NCBI GenBank assembly: GCA_017861495.1
Contig: JAGFXW010000001.1
Location: 14,934-78,933, forward strand
DNA length: 64,000 nt
Reading direction: 5' to 3'
Source: Bacillota bacterium
GTDB taxonomy: Bacteria; Bacillota_C; Negativicutes; CTSoil-072
Position 1 is the stretch's first letter. Each line of letters starts with the position of its first letter. The notes below the pieces were generated by a model. That model was not told the origin of the DNA. It saw only the letters and a program-made list of their open reading frames with translations, and did no database searches. Below are positions 8,239 through 16,148 of the stretch, piece by piece. The position numbers were made by a program, and so were the translations under genes.

Positions 8239-8721
8239 TTACATTGCTTGATTGTTCTTGTTTTGCGCGGGATCGGCCGGTGAAAAACAATTGCCTTCAT
8301 AGTTGCAAAGCACTGGGCGTCCTTCAATCAAATCCAAAGTTGCCCCCTTGAAGCTTTGCGCCAGCGCTACCGTTTCGCCTTTTAGTTGAAACAACGCACC
8401 CACCGTTTCCAGCGTTGGCGGCGTCGTGCTGCGGCGTCGATTCTTATTGCCATAGACCCGCAGATTATATTGGGACCAGCCGAGCATAATCAAAAAGATG
8501 CATAACGCAACCCCCGCCAGGACGAGCAGCATATAGAGAGTCCCGCTCGCATATTGCGGCGTAAACAAATAGTTGTAAAAGTAAGTACCGGCAGCCCCCC
8601 ACAACGCAAGGGTCAGAAGGATGAGGAAGAAGGTAAATACAAAAAGGCCAATGGTGATCAAAATATTGTCCGCCGCTTTTTGCTTCGGAGACCGCAGTTT
8701 CGGTTCATTGATAACCGGCAT
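8239..8721 (-). CDS. pgaD: PgaD-like poly-GlcNAc synthase accessory subunit
   Basis: A 160-residue membrane protein beginning at ATG 8721 (GGGAGGG upstream); a longer in-frame reading into pgaC is not used. Two membrane helices (about residues 20-50 and 65-95) are followed by a cytoplasmic tail. In E. coli, PgaD binds PgaC, and c-di-GMP binding at the PgaC-PgaD interface activates polymer synthesis. Here the gene follows pgaC directly (stop and start 1-2 bp apart), the same order as in E. coli. Sequence similarity in this family is low. The call rests on size, topology and gene order. Confidence 0.75.
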   Translation of the reverse strand: MPVINEPKLRSPKQKAADNILITIGLFVFTFFLILLTLALWGAAGTYFYNYLFTPQYASGTLYMLLVLAGVALCIFLIMLGWSQYNLRVYGNKNRRRSTTPPTLETVGALFQLKGETVALAQSFKGATLDLIEGRPVLCNYEGNCFSPADPAQNKNNQAM

Positions 8722-8722
8722 A

Positions 8723-9982
8723 TTATTTCCCTCCCTCTTGCGTCTGAATGACTTTAATTCCCCGGTCCGGACTCGTCCAGACGGCCGGTCCGTTCTTTTT
8801 CTTGAATAACGCGTTCGGTATGGCGCGGATCGCTGCCAATGCGTTAAACACCCAGTACAAAACGGGGTACCAAATAACCACAAAATAGACCGACAGCAAC
8901 CCGGAGTCGTACTTACGGTCTAAAAACAAACTCAGGGAAAATTGGATCAGGCAGACAAACGCAATAATGCAACCGTTCCACTGGGGGATCATGTTGCCAT
9001 GAGCGGCAAAGTCCGTATGATAGCCCAGCAGCATTTGCAGCAGCCAGAAAATCATCGCCGCGACAAACGCAACTGACCAGACAACACTCAGCACATAGTC
9101 AAAATACAAAGGCCATAACCGCCGTTCAGTCCAACGGGTCAAAATATCCACGTGGCGGATCAGGACTTCCATTCCGCCCTGCGCCCAGCGCACACGCTGC
9201 CGCCAAAGCCCGCTCAGCGTTTCCGGCACTAAAATCCAGCCCAGCGCATTGGTTTCATAACGCACGTCCCATTTCTTCTTTTCGATCTTCCAGGTCATAT
9301 CGATATCGTCAGTAATAATATCGGTACTCCATAACCCAACGTCAACCAGGGCGGAGCGGCGGAAAGCCGCAATTACGCCGGAGACGGTCAGTATCTTGCC
9401 CAGCAGGCGCTGTGTCCGTTTTATCAGGCTGATAACACTCGAATACTCCGCTGTCTGGATTTTGGCCAGTATGCTGGTCCGGTTGCGAACCCGCGGATTG
9501 CCGGTCACCGCTCCCACGCGGGGAAATTTCACAAAATGCCAGGCCATCCATTGCAACGCCCGCTTGTCAATCAGGCAGTCGGCATCAATGGTAACCACAA
9601 TCTCTCCCTTGCTCATCAAAAAACCGTAGTTCAAGGCCGCTGCCTTGCCCACATTTTTGCGGATCAACAAAGAACGGACCTTCTCGGACCCGGCCAGGAT
9701 TTCGTTGATCACGTCACTGGTTTTATCGGTACTGGCGTCATCGATCAGCAACACTTCAAAATCCGGGTATTCGGATTGCAGGATGGCGTCTACGGTTTCC
9801 TTCAGACATTCTTCTTCGTTTCTGGCCGGAACCATCACAGTAATGAAAGGAAATTCCTGCAAATCCGGGTATTCCGGTGTATTGCGTTCATGCCGGAAAT
9901 AAAAGCTGGCACCGCCGATCATCCAGATCAAGCTCATTATGATCGGATATAAAAACAGAAACAACCCTAAGATATCCATCAA
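8723..9982 (-). CDS. pgaC: Poly-beta-1,6-N-acetylglucosamine synthase PgaC
   Basis: A processive family GT2 glycosyltransferase that polymerises GlcNAc from UDP-GlcNAc while passing the chain through the inner membrane. 419 residues. There is an N-terminal helix pair, then the GT-A domain with VPARNEEE, DDASTDKT, the metal site TIDADC near residue 135, the acceptor motif TDDIDMTW near 220, and QRVRWAQGG (QxxRW) near 263. Three or four C-terminal membrane helices follow. The order pgaA-B-C-D and overlapping spacing match the E. coli operon. It may be activated by c-di-GMP together with PgaD, which fits the c-di-GMP theme of the window. Confidence 0.94.
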   Translation of the reverse strand: MMDILGLFLFLYPIIMSLIWMIGGASFYFRHERNTPEYPDLQEFPFITVMVPARNEEECLKETVDAILQSEYPDFEVLLIDDASTDKTSDVINEILAGSEKVRSLLIRKNVGKAAALNYGFLMSKGEIVVTIDADCLIDKRALQWMAWHFVKFPRVGAVTGNPRVRNRTSILAKIQTAEYSSVISLIKRTQRLLGKILTVSGVIAAFRRSALVDVGLWSTDIITDDIDMTWKIEKKKWDVRYETNALGWILVPETLSGLWRQRVRWAQGGMEVLIRHVDILTRWTERRLWPLYFDYVLSVVWSVAFVAAMIFWLLQMLLGYHTDFAAHGNMIPQWNGCIIAFVCLIQFSLSLFLDRKYDSGLLSVYFVVIWYPVLYWVFNALAAIRAIPNALFKKKNGPAVWTSPDRGIKVIQTQEGGK

Positions 9983-10012
9983 CAGTCCTCCCCTATGTCA
10001 AGTGTCCGGCTG

Positions 10013-11677
10013 TCAAAACAAACTGTCCGGGTAATAGGAAAAGTAAAGCCCGCCTTTGCTGCGTAAAATATCGGTCTGGCGTTTTATCTCCTGCTCAGTA
10101 TGCCATTTTTGCCGTTCAAAATCAAATGTTTCTACTTGGAAAATCACTTTGTTTGCTGCGGACGGATCTTTCAACGCCTTGTCCGTTACTATTTCGAGGC
10201 GTTGCTGCATTGCGCCGGCTTGCTGCCCCGCAGCGGGCGGAATGGTAATCACGGTATAATCATACAGCGTCAAATAGCGCTGATATTTTTTTGCCGCGTT
10301 CGCCCCTTCAATTGGGTTTACGACCGCTTCAGCCGGGATTGTCCGCGCAAACCGTGTAATCGGTCTCGCTTGGCGAAATTCCCGCATGATTTGTTCGGTC
10401 AAGCCGTCAAGGGCATCCGCCTTCGTTTCCGGCCGCCGGTAGTGGGTCAATGGCAAATCATCCTGAAAAAGCACGCCATCCACATACGTATAGGCTGCCA
10501 AATCCGAATAAAGAGCGGCAACCACACCGATTGGTTTTTCTTCTGCCAGGTACTGCAGGGAAAGGTTCGGGATTGCCGCGTATACTAAAAATTTCGCCTT
10601 ACGAAGTTTGGCGGCAATATGAGAAAAAATATCCGCTTTGACCGGTAAAACACGATTAGGGAAATAAGCGCTTTCCGCCCGGCCATTCGCAGAATCGGTG
10701 GAAACCGCCTGCAGACAAACCGCGCTGACCTTTTCTTTTTCAAAATGCTTCATGACCATCTGCAGGTTGCTGTCGGTCGCCCGCAAATTATCCGGTTCAT
10801 AGATTGTATCGATACTCAGGGTTACAACCTTAATCGGTTTTTTCTCCAAACTGTCCGGCCGCAAAAAAGCAGGAAAGCGGTCAGTTCCGGGATTGTCGAC
10901 AACAACGGCCCGATAGGCTTGCCATAAGCCTGTCGGCCCCGGCACATTCGGTTTGACATCTAGCGTAAATGCAGCCTGGAAACCGTTTCTTTGCGCCATC
11001 TCAATTCCAGCCATAGTATACGCGCCGTAAGGCCAGACCATGGCAGCGGCCTTGTGTCCCAATTCACGTTCAAATTGGCGTTGGGCCTGCCGCAAATCGT
11101 CTTCAACGCGCTGTCGAAACGTCTCTTCCGTTTCGTATCCGGCAGCTCCGTACTCCCGGTCGGCCAATGCATTGCCCCGGTCTCCCTGTGGATTGACCCG
11201 TTTGAAATAATGCGACTTGTAGGAATGAGAAGCTACCGCCACCAAACCGGATGCTTCCATCTCCCGCAATTGCTGCCAGTTGGCCAAAGGTCCTACTTCC
11301 GGCGGCGGGTATTCCAGCCAAAAACCGACAATCGCCAGCATCGCCGGATAATTGTATTTCTGTAACAAGGGAAATACATCGGTATAGAAAGAGATATAAC
11401 CGTCGTCAAACGTAATCATCACCGGTTTATCCGGCAGCGGCGCCCCGTCGCGGGCAAAGGCGATATATTGCTGCAGGGAAATCGGGTGGTAACCTTGCTG
11501 CCGCAAATACGCGAAGTGCTGCTCCAGAGTTTCTTTCGTTACCGTATACATATCGTTTCCCGTCTTACCTACGTCATGATAACATAGGATCGGCACATTC
11601 GTTGGATTCGCAGCTGCCAAAGAAACGCTCCCCAACTGCAGGACAAGGCAAAAGCAAATGAGCCAGACTCTTGCCAT
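10013..11677 (-). CDS. pgaB: Poly-GlcNAc N-deacetylase PgaB (two-domain)
   Basis: Periplasmic enzyme that partly deacetylates poly-GlcNAc so that it can be exported. I choose ATG 11677 (GGAGGTGG upstream, then signal peptide ARVWLICFCLVLQLGSVSL); this gives 554 residues. The N-terminal CE4 deacetylase shows CYHDVG, the metal Asp pair in MITFDDGY and ASHSYKSH. The C-terminal half resembles the PgaB glycoside hydrolase domain (VVTLSIDTIYEP ... VDGVLFQDD). It is shorter than E. coli PgaB (about 670). No clear lipobox Cys is seen, so it may be soluble or tethered by its signal helix. It lies between pgaA and pgaC in one operon. Confidence 0.92.
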   Translation of the reverse strand: MARVWLICFCLVLQLGSVSLAAANPTNVPILCYHDVGKTGNDMYTVTKETLEQHFAYLRQQGYHPISLQQYIAFARDGAPLPDKPVMITFDDGYISFYTDVFPLLQKYNYPAMLAIVGFWLEYPPPEVGPLANWQQLREMEASGLVAVASHSYKSHYFKRVNPQGDRGNALADREYGAAGYETEETFRQRVEDDLRQAQRQFERELGHKAAAMVWPYGAYTMAGIEMAQRNGFQAAFTLDVKPNVPGPTGLWQAYRAVVVDNPGTDRFPAFLRPDSLEKKPIKVVTLSIDTIYEPDNLRATDSNLQMVMKHFEKEKVSAVCLQAVSTDSANGRAESAYFPNRVLPVKADIFSHIAAKLRKAKFLVYAAIPNLSLQYLAEEKPIGVVAALYSDLAAYTYVDGVLFQDDLPLTHYRRPETKADALDGLTEQIMREFRQARPITRFARTIPAEAVVNPIEGANAAKKYQRYLTLYDYTVITIPPAAGQQAGAMQQRLEIVTDKALKDPSAANKVIFQVETFDFERQKWHTEQEIKRQTDILRSKGGLYFSYYPDSLF

Positions 11678-11712
11678 CGAACCACCTCCGCCCGTTGTCC
11701 GGGCTTCTTTTG

Positions 11713-14016
11713 TCACCATGCAGCCCGGTACCGAATGTCGTATTGATGATACCCGAAATGCAATCCGCTCTCATCGTATAAATGGTTCGTGCGGGCACCG
11801 TACTCCGCTCCGATAAGAAAGGCATGGTCAGCAGAAAAATCATGCCCGTATTCCAACCGGAAGAAAGGACTGAAGTCATTGGGATCCGGACGATCCCGTC
11901 CCCATTCCAGGCCGGTGGTCGCTTGCCAATATCCTTCCGGAATGACCCATTTTTCGGTGACGCCGGTTCCATACGCCTGACGCACGGTCGGACTTTCATA
12001 TACAGTATCGACGCCATTGATCTGTTGGTATTTGAAATTGCTGCGTTTCCCATATACAAACCAGTCGAGGCTTTTTTTCTCTTTGCTGAGTAAGATGTGA
12101 TCCCATCGCAAACCATAACCGTTTACCCGGTTTCCATCGCTGTAGAATTCCCGGCTCACATCGAAAGTGAACGAATCTTTGGCCCCAATGGCCCGTTGGA
12201 AGGCAACCGCATAATATTTGCTCATGATCCGTCCAAACCCTTCTATGTTTCCCGGATCCAAGGCCTGAACATCCAGGACGGGCGATTTGCCGAAGTTAAC
12301 ATTCAAATGAGTACGGTCGTCCCAATAATACCGGTTCGAAATACGATAGCTGGTAAAAGACCCATTGTTTTGGTAATTATCCAGCCACATTTCCCCTTCG
12401 TACCGTATTCCGGTATAACGCAACCCGACCGACTGGTTGCGGAGCGTGGCACTTTCACCGGCCGGTTTATCCATGATATGGTTCGAACCAAGGGCAGCCA
12501 GGACCGAATAACTGCCGCCGATATTCTGCTCAGCCGCTATCCAAACCTCATTGGAATCGATCCCTTTGTAGTTGTCGCTATGAGTAAAGCCGGCATATAA
12601 ACCGCCGCGGCGGCGGTTTTCAAAATCGGCAAGAGCGGCTTGCGCCACTGCATTGCGGCTATATTTTTCCCGCAATATACCCGCAGCCGCACCGGCTGCC
12701 CGGTAGTCTCCGACGGAAGCCGCCGTTTGTACGCGGCCCGCATTGCCGGCGATCTCCCCGCCCGGCAGTTTTGCCAGATAATCAAACTGTTCATACGCCT
12801 GCCGCGGCATGCCATGATCAACCAGCACAGTGGCCAGTTCCTGACGAAAAACCGGAACATCCGGAAAACGTTCCAGAACCAGGCCATATACCGCTTGACC
12901 GGCCGCATACCGGCCTTGGCCGATCAGCGCATAAGCATCATCCAACACAACAGCGGCCAATTGCGGCTTCGCATCCAAAGCCTGCCGATAATACGCCAGT
13001 CCCTGCCCTGTTTTTCCCTGCGCGACGCGGGAATAGGCCAGCCCCAATTGAGCGTCTGTCGAATTGGGTTCGCGCTGAATAATATGTTGATAGCATTTTT
13101 CCGCCGGTTGGAACTGACCGTTGCGCAGATACGAATCTGCCAGGGCCTGCAGGCCAAAAACCGGTACCTTCCCATAATCCGGCCATAAGCGTTCGCCCTC
13201 TGCAATCGCCGCTTTATAGTCCGAATTCAACCGCAGAGCCAGCAGATAATCGCTCTGCATCCAAACATCGGCCGTCTTGTCCTGAATGTACGGTTTTAAC
13301 AGCAGCACAGCGCGTCCCTGATCACCGGACCGGATATGCGAGATTGCCAGTTGGTAATCAATCTGCCGTTTTTGCGCAATCCCTTCCGCGCCCGGTTTTA
13401 CCAGGCTTGCGGCACGCTGGAAATCCGCAATGGCCGGTGCGTATTCCCGCCCCAGCATCCGCATGGAAGCGCGGCTCAAATAGACCTCCAGGTCGTCCGG
13501 ATTTTGGGTCAGCAGTTTGTCATAGATTGCATAGCCGGCGGCGTTCCCCATGCGGATAAGCGATTGCGCGTCCCCTATCACCGCTTTATGGTTTCCGTTG
13601 GCCGCAGCTTCATGAAACAATTTTTGCGCCGCTTTATAATCACCCATTTGATAGTAAGCTCCGGCAGCGCTGGATTTTACATAATCCGGAACCGAAGACA
13701 CCTTCAACGTTTCAAACAGTTCAATCGCGGAACGATTATTTCCCGACCAGTTTAATACGGTAATATAATCAAATAAAATAGCCGGTTCAGTGGGATATCG
13801 TTGCACAAGCTGCTTGAAAATTTCCAACGAAGCGGAAAACTGTCCGTCTTGCGCCAATGCAACCGCATATTCTTTGGCGGTCGCAGCATTTTCCGTATTT
13901 TGATTGTACGCAGTTTGTTTTCGCAGCAAATCAGAGGTATCGGCTGCATAAACCGTTCCCAAATTGGCCAATAATAAGGTAACACATAATCCGGATGCCC
14001 ATTTGCGCATTCCCAT
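11713..14016 (-). CDS. pgaA: Poly-GlcNAc outer-membrane porin PgaA
   Basis: Outer-membrane exporter of poly-GlcNAc. The start ATG 14016 lies 6 nt after GGTGG and gives about 767 residues, with signal peptide RKWASGLCVTLLLANLGTVYA. Residues about 30-450 are a superhelix of TPR repeats (for example LELFKQL-type and AEKCYQHIIQREPNSTDAQL). The C-terminal 300 residues are a beta-barrel with alternating aromatic strands, ending in an aromatic residue (RYRAAW), as expected for Bam insertion. Length is close to E. coli PgaA (about 800). It is first gene of pgaABCD, driven by a sigma-A-like promoter 60 bp upstream. A PgaA porin implies a genuine outer membrane. Confidence 0.92.
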   Translation of the reverse strand: MGMRKWASGLCVTLLLANLGTVYAADTSDLLRKQTAYNQNTENAATAKEYAVALAQDGQFSASLEIFKQLVQRYPTEPAILFDYITVLNWSGNNRSAIELFETLKVSSVPDYVKSSAAGAYYQMGDYKAAQKLFHEAAANGNHKAVIGDAQSLIRMGNAAGYAIYDKLLTQNPDDLEVYLSRASMRMLGREYAPAIADFQRAASLVKPGAEGIAQKRQIDYQLAISHIRSGDQGRAVLLLKPYIQDKTADVWMQSDYLLALRLNSDYKAAIAEGERLWPDYGKVPVFGLQALADSYLRNGQFQPAEKCYQHIIQREPNSTDAQLGLAYSRVAQGKTGQGLAYYRQALDAKPQLAAVVLDDAYALIGQGRYAAGQAVYGLVLERFPDVPVFRQELATVLVDHGMPRQAYEQFDYLAKLPGGEIAGNAGRVQTAASVGDYRAAGAAAGILREKYSRNAVAQAALADFENRRRGGLYAGFTHSDNYKGIDSNEVWIAAEQNIGGSYSVLAALGSNHIMDKPAGESATLRNQSVGLRYTGIRYEGEMWLDNYQNNGSFTSYRISNRYYWDDRTHLNVNFGKSPVLDVQALDPGNIEGFGRIMSKYYAVAFQRAIGAKDSFTFDVSREFYSDGNRVNGYGLRWDHILLSKEKKSLDWFVYGKRSNFKYQQINGVDTVYESPTVRQAYGTGVTEKWVIPEGYWQATTGLEWGRDRPDPNDFSPFFRLEYGHDFSADHAFLIGAEYGARTNHLYDESGLHFGYHQYDIRYRAAW

Positions 14017-14075
14017 ATTTGTCCACCATCCCAAACATAGAATTTCATAATAATTATTTCCTAGTTATTTATTCC

Positions 14076-14104
14076 ATTTTAGAAGATTTTTCCCTGCTTA
14101 GCAA
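14076..14104 (-). promoter_or_regulatory. Predicted sigma-A promoter of pgaABCD
   Basis: On the minus strand TTGCTA and TAAAAT are separated by 17 bp. The start point would be near 14069, leaving a leader of about 50 nt with no room for a riboswitch. c-di-GMP control of this operon would therefore act on the PgaCD proteins. Confidence 0.6.
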
Positions 14105-14115
14105 CCTATTTTTTA

Positions 14116-14275
14116 GAGTGTGTCGAGGGGTGTAGTGTGTTGCGGGGACGGGGTTGCGAAACACTCTTTTACAGCAACAAAAAAAGCCGTCATTGGCAGA
14201 CGGCTGCAATACAGATTGACTTTTTCGAGTGTGTATCAGGGGGACGGGGTTGTGACACACCTGTCCCTGACGCCA
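14116..14275. repeat. Two REP-like palindromic elements
   Basis: Two related units, about 14116-14166 and 14228-14275. Each begins GAGTGTGT, contains GGGGACGGGGTTG and ends in a complementary GAAACACTC or GACACACCTGTCCCTGA. Such GGGGACGG palindromes resemble REP sequences spread by REP-associated transposases in Firmicutes. No such transposase is in the window. They flank the DUF948 gene terminator. Confidence 0.6.
14178..14206 (-). terminator. Intrinsic terminator after the DUF948 gene
   Basis: On the minus strand AGCCGTC pairs with GACGGCT around a 7-nt loop, followed by a run of T. It lies about 75 bp beyond the DUF948 stop codon and between the two REP-like units. Confidence 0.85.
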
Positions 14276-14277
14276 CG

Positions 14278-14640
14278 TCATTTCCGTAAAAAAATCCCTC
14301 GTAAAATATCGCTGATCATTTTTGCGTAGGCCACGAAGGTTTCCAGGTTTGCCTGCAGGTCATCCACTGTATCGGTTACCTCTGTCTGCAACACATGGAA
14401 GGCCTCGCCGGTCTGATCCACCATTTCGTTCAGACTGACACTCAGTGCGTTCACATTTTCCAGAGTTTCCGGCAGCAGGGTCAGCACCTTGCGAACATCC
14501 CTGTCATGATCGTCAAGAACTGTCCGCACTTGGCTGACAACCCCCAATACCTGGCGCAATACGGCAACCAAATAGACGCCTATCGCAACACCTACAAGAA
14601 TACAAAGAAAAAGTCCAAGGTCGTATAACGAAATATACAT
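14278..14640 (-). CDS. DUF948-type membrane protein
   Basis: A small protein of about 120 residues starting at ATG 14640 (AAGGAGGG upstream). One N-terminal membrane helix (LGLFLCILVGVAIGVYLVAVL) is followed by a long helical, coiled-coil-like tail with acidic and amphipathic repeats (VTDTVDDLQANLETF). This is the layout of DUF948 proteins, which in Firmicutes often neighbour ytxH, as here. The family function is not known; an envelope or general-stress role is suggested only by this association. It is followed by an intrinsic terminator and preceded by a hairpin after ytxH. Confidence 0.78.
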   Translation of the reverse strand: MYISLYDLGLFLCILVGVAIGVYLVAVLRQVLGVVSQVRTVLDDHDRDVRKVLTLLPETLENVNALSVSLNEMVDQTGEAFHVLQTEVTDTVDDLQANLETFVAYAKMISDILRGIFLRK

Positions 14641-14732
14641 CGACAGCCCTCCTTTTCGGCGATTGAAAAAGGCCAATTCAACTTTTTTGAACAGCCTTTA
14701 CTTTTATGACGAATATACGCTGCATTCATCAA

Positions 14733-14760
14733 ACGGACGGGCATTCCTGCCCGCCCGTTA
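14733..14760 (-). terminator. GC-rich hairpin after ytxH
   Basis: On the minus strand AACGGGCGGGCA pairs with TGCCCGTCCGTT around a GGAA loop, immediately after the YtxH stop codon. The tail is not T-rich, so it may end transcription weakly or stabilise the 3' end. Confidence 0.55.
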
Positions 14761-14763
14761 ATT

Positions 14764-15078
14764 CTATTCTTTGATTTCTTTAACTTCTTCCGCTGCGCCG
14801 GTCATCTGGGCTTTCTTCTCCTGTATCTTTTCTTTTACTTCGTCGACTTTTTCCTTGGCCATTTCCATCACTTCTTTGGCTTTGTCCGGAAGTTCTTTAG
14901 CGGCGTTGGCAATGTCTTCGCGGGTTTCCTTACCGGATTTCGGTGCTAGAAGGACACCGGCCATAGCTCCTACCGTCAAACCGATAGCTGCGCCTACTGC
15001 CGCGTCTTTGACGGCTTGTTTACGAGCCTTTTGCCGGCGGACTTTTTTGCCTTTTTCAATCAATTCAATGAGAGACAT
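14764..15078 (-). CDS. YtxH-family general stress protein
   Basis: A 104-residue protein with a short basic N-terminus, one Gly/Ala-rich membrane segment (AAIGLTVGAMAGVLLAPKSG, with the family APKSGKETR signature) and a charged, helical C-terminal half rich in Lys and Glu (KAKEVMEMAKEKVDEVKEK). YtxH proteins are general-stress or envelope-associated in Firmicutes; the exact role is not established. A GGAGGTGT ribosome site precedes ATG 15078. Its neighbour DUF948 is a common partner. Assignment is from the APKSGKETR motif and topology. Confidence 0.88.
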   Translation of the reverse strand: MSLIELIEKGKKVRRQKARKQAVKDAAVGAAIGLTVGAMAGVLLAPKSGKETREDIANAAKELPDKAKEVMEMAKEKVDEVKEKIQEKKAQMTGAAEEVKEIKE

Positions 15079-15242
15079 GTCTTACACCTCCAGCATGTTT
15101 TGCATTATTGAATACATAGCAACTATTCGCAGCGCGGACGGCATAATCCTCTTGGAATTGCAAATTTTTTCAATTTTTTCTGTTTCCTGTTGGCTTAAGC
15201 GGCAAAAGTGACAACTTCGCCGGTTTAGCCAACAGTTGTATC

Positions 15243-15728
15243 CTAGAATTTATACGTTAACCCAGCGCCGACACGATGTTTGTCATTGCCGGCATCCGGC
15301 ATGAAAGAACGGAAATAAACGTTGGCGCCCAGGTCACTGGTAATATTGTACGTAGCGCCGGCTTGCACTTCGGTGAATTCATCAGCAAAAATTACATACG
15401 CGTGACCATCCCATTTATTGTCTAATGCTCCAGTCACACCAACACCCAAATAGGTTGAGCCGCTGCTGTAATCCCGGTGTCCGATAATCCCCCGGAAATT
15501 ATTCGTAAAGTTGTATTGTCCGTAAAGATCGGTTGAACTATCATCGTTTAAATCGATACTCTGCAAACCGACCGTTATACGGCTGCCGACTTTATTCTCA
15601 ATGTACAGGTTGTCATTTGAAACACCAACTGCCGTTTGTCCGGTTGCCAGGTCATTGAGCGGCGCAGCCATTACGGTACCAAGACCCATAACAAGAAGAG
15701 CAACTGTAATACAAATGATTTTTTTCAA
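15243..15728 (-). CDS. Small outer-membrane beta-barrel protein
   Basis: A predicted eight-strand-sized barrel of about 161 residues. I choose TTG 15728, preceded by AGGGGG at 8 nt, because the signal peptide starts there (KKIICITVALLVMGLGTVMAA). The mature part alternates polar and hydrophobic residues with many Gly and aromatics (TDLYGQYNFTNNFRGIIGH, STYLGVGVTGAL). It ends LTYKF, a C-terminal Phe typical of the Bam recognition signal. No catalytic residues or named family are recognised; OmpA/OmpW-like small barrels are possible. It supports a diderm host. The upstream small gene ends 64 bp away. Confidence 0.72.
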   Translation of the reverse strand: MKKIICITVALLVMGLGTVMAAPLNDLATGQTAVGVSNDNLYIENKVGSRITVGLQSIDLNDDSSTDLYGQYNFTNNFRGIIGHRDYSSGSTYLGVGVTGALDNKWDGHAYVIFADEFTEVQAGATYNITSDLGANVYFRSFMPDAGNDKHRVGAGLTYKF

Positions 15729-15791
15729 TCGAAAAACCCCCTGTCGTTTTTTATTTATTTCCCGGCAATAAACCTGTTTTCCCAATCCGGT

Positions 15792-16034
15792 TCATTCCTC
15801 TTTCCGGTTAGCGCCGGAGAGGTTTGTATTGCGGATTTTATCAATCTGGCCTACAGGCTTCGGTGCAAGCGGCGCGGTTTTCCGCTCGGCCGGCAGCCCG
15901 GAAACTACGGGCTGCATAAGATGTTTCTCCCCACACATACCGTTTTTTTGCGGTTCCATTTCCTTCTCGGAAGCGTTGCCGGATCCACCCCCTTCCGCCG
16001 AAGGTGCGTTAAAAAATAAGTTTCTTTGATTCAT
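15792..16034 (-). CDS. Small hypothetical protein
   Basis: An 80-codon reading frame with a good ribosome site (AGGAGG, ATG at 16034). The product is hydrophilic and rich in Gly, Pro, Lys and Glu, with two Cys-free halves around a CGEK element, no membrane segment and no signal peptide. I do not recognise a family. It sits just upstream of the beta-barrel gene in the same direction and may be co-transcribed with it. It may be a genuine small gene; the composition looks disordered. Support comes only from the ribosome site and the spacing. Confidence 0.4.
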   Translation of the reverse strand: MNQRNLFFNAPSAEGGGSGNASEKEMEPQKNGMCGEKHLMQPVVSGLPAERKTAPLAPKPVGQIDKIRNTNLSGANRKEE

Positions 16035-16148
16035 TCCCGTTTGCCTCCTATTTTTCCTTCTTTTTTCTGAACATTCTTGTTTTTATTAGCCTCCTTACCT
16101 TACAGCAAAAAAGCTCATGCGCCTGCGGTTTGTTTGCAGACTGCCGAA

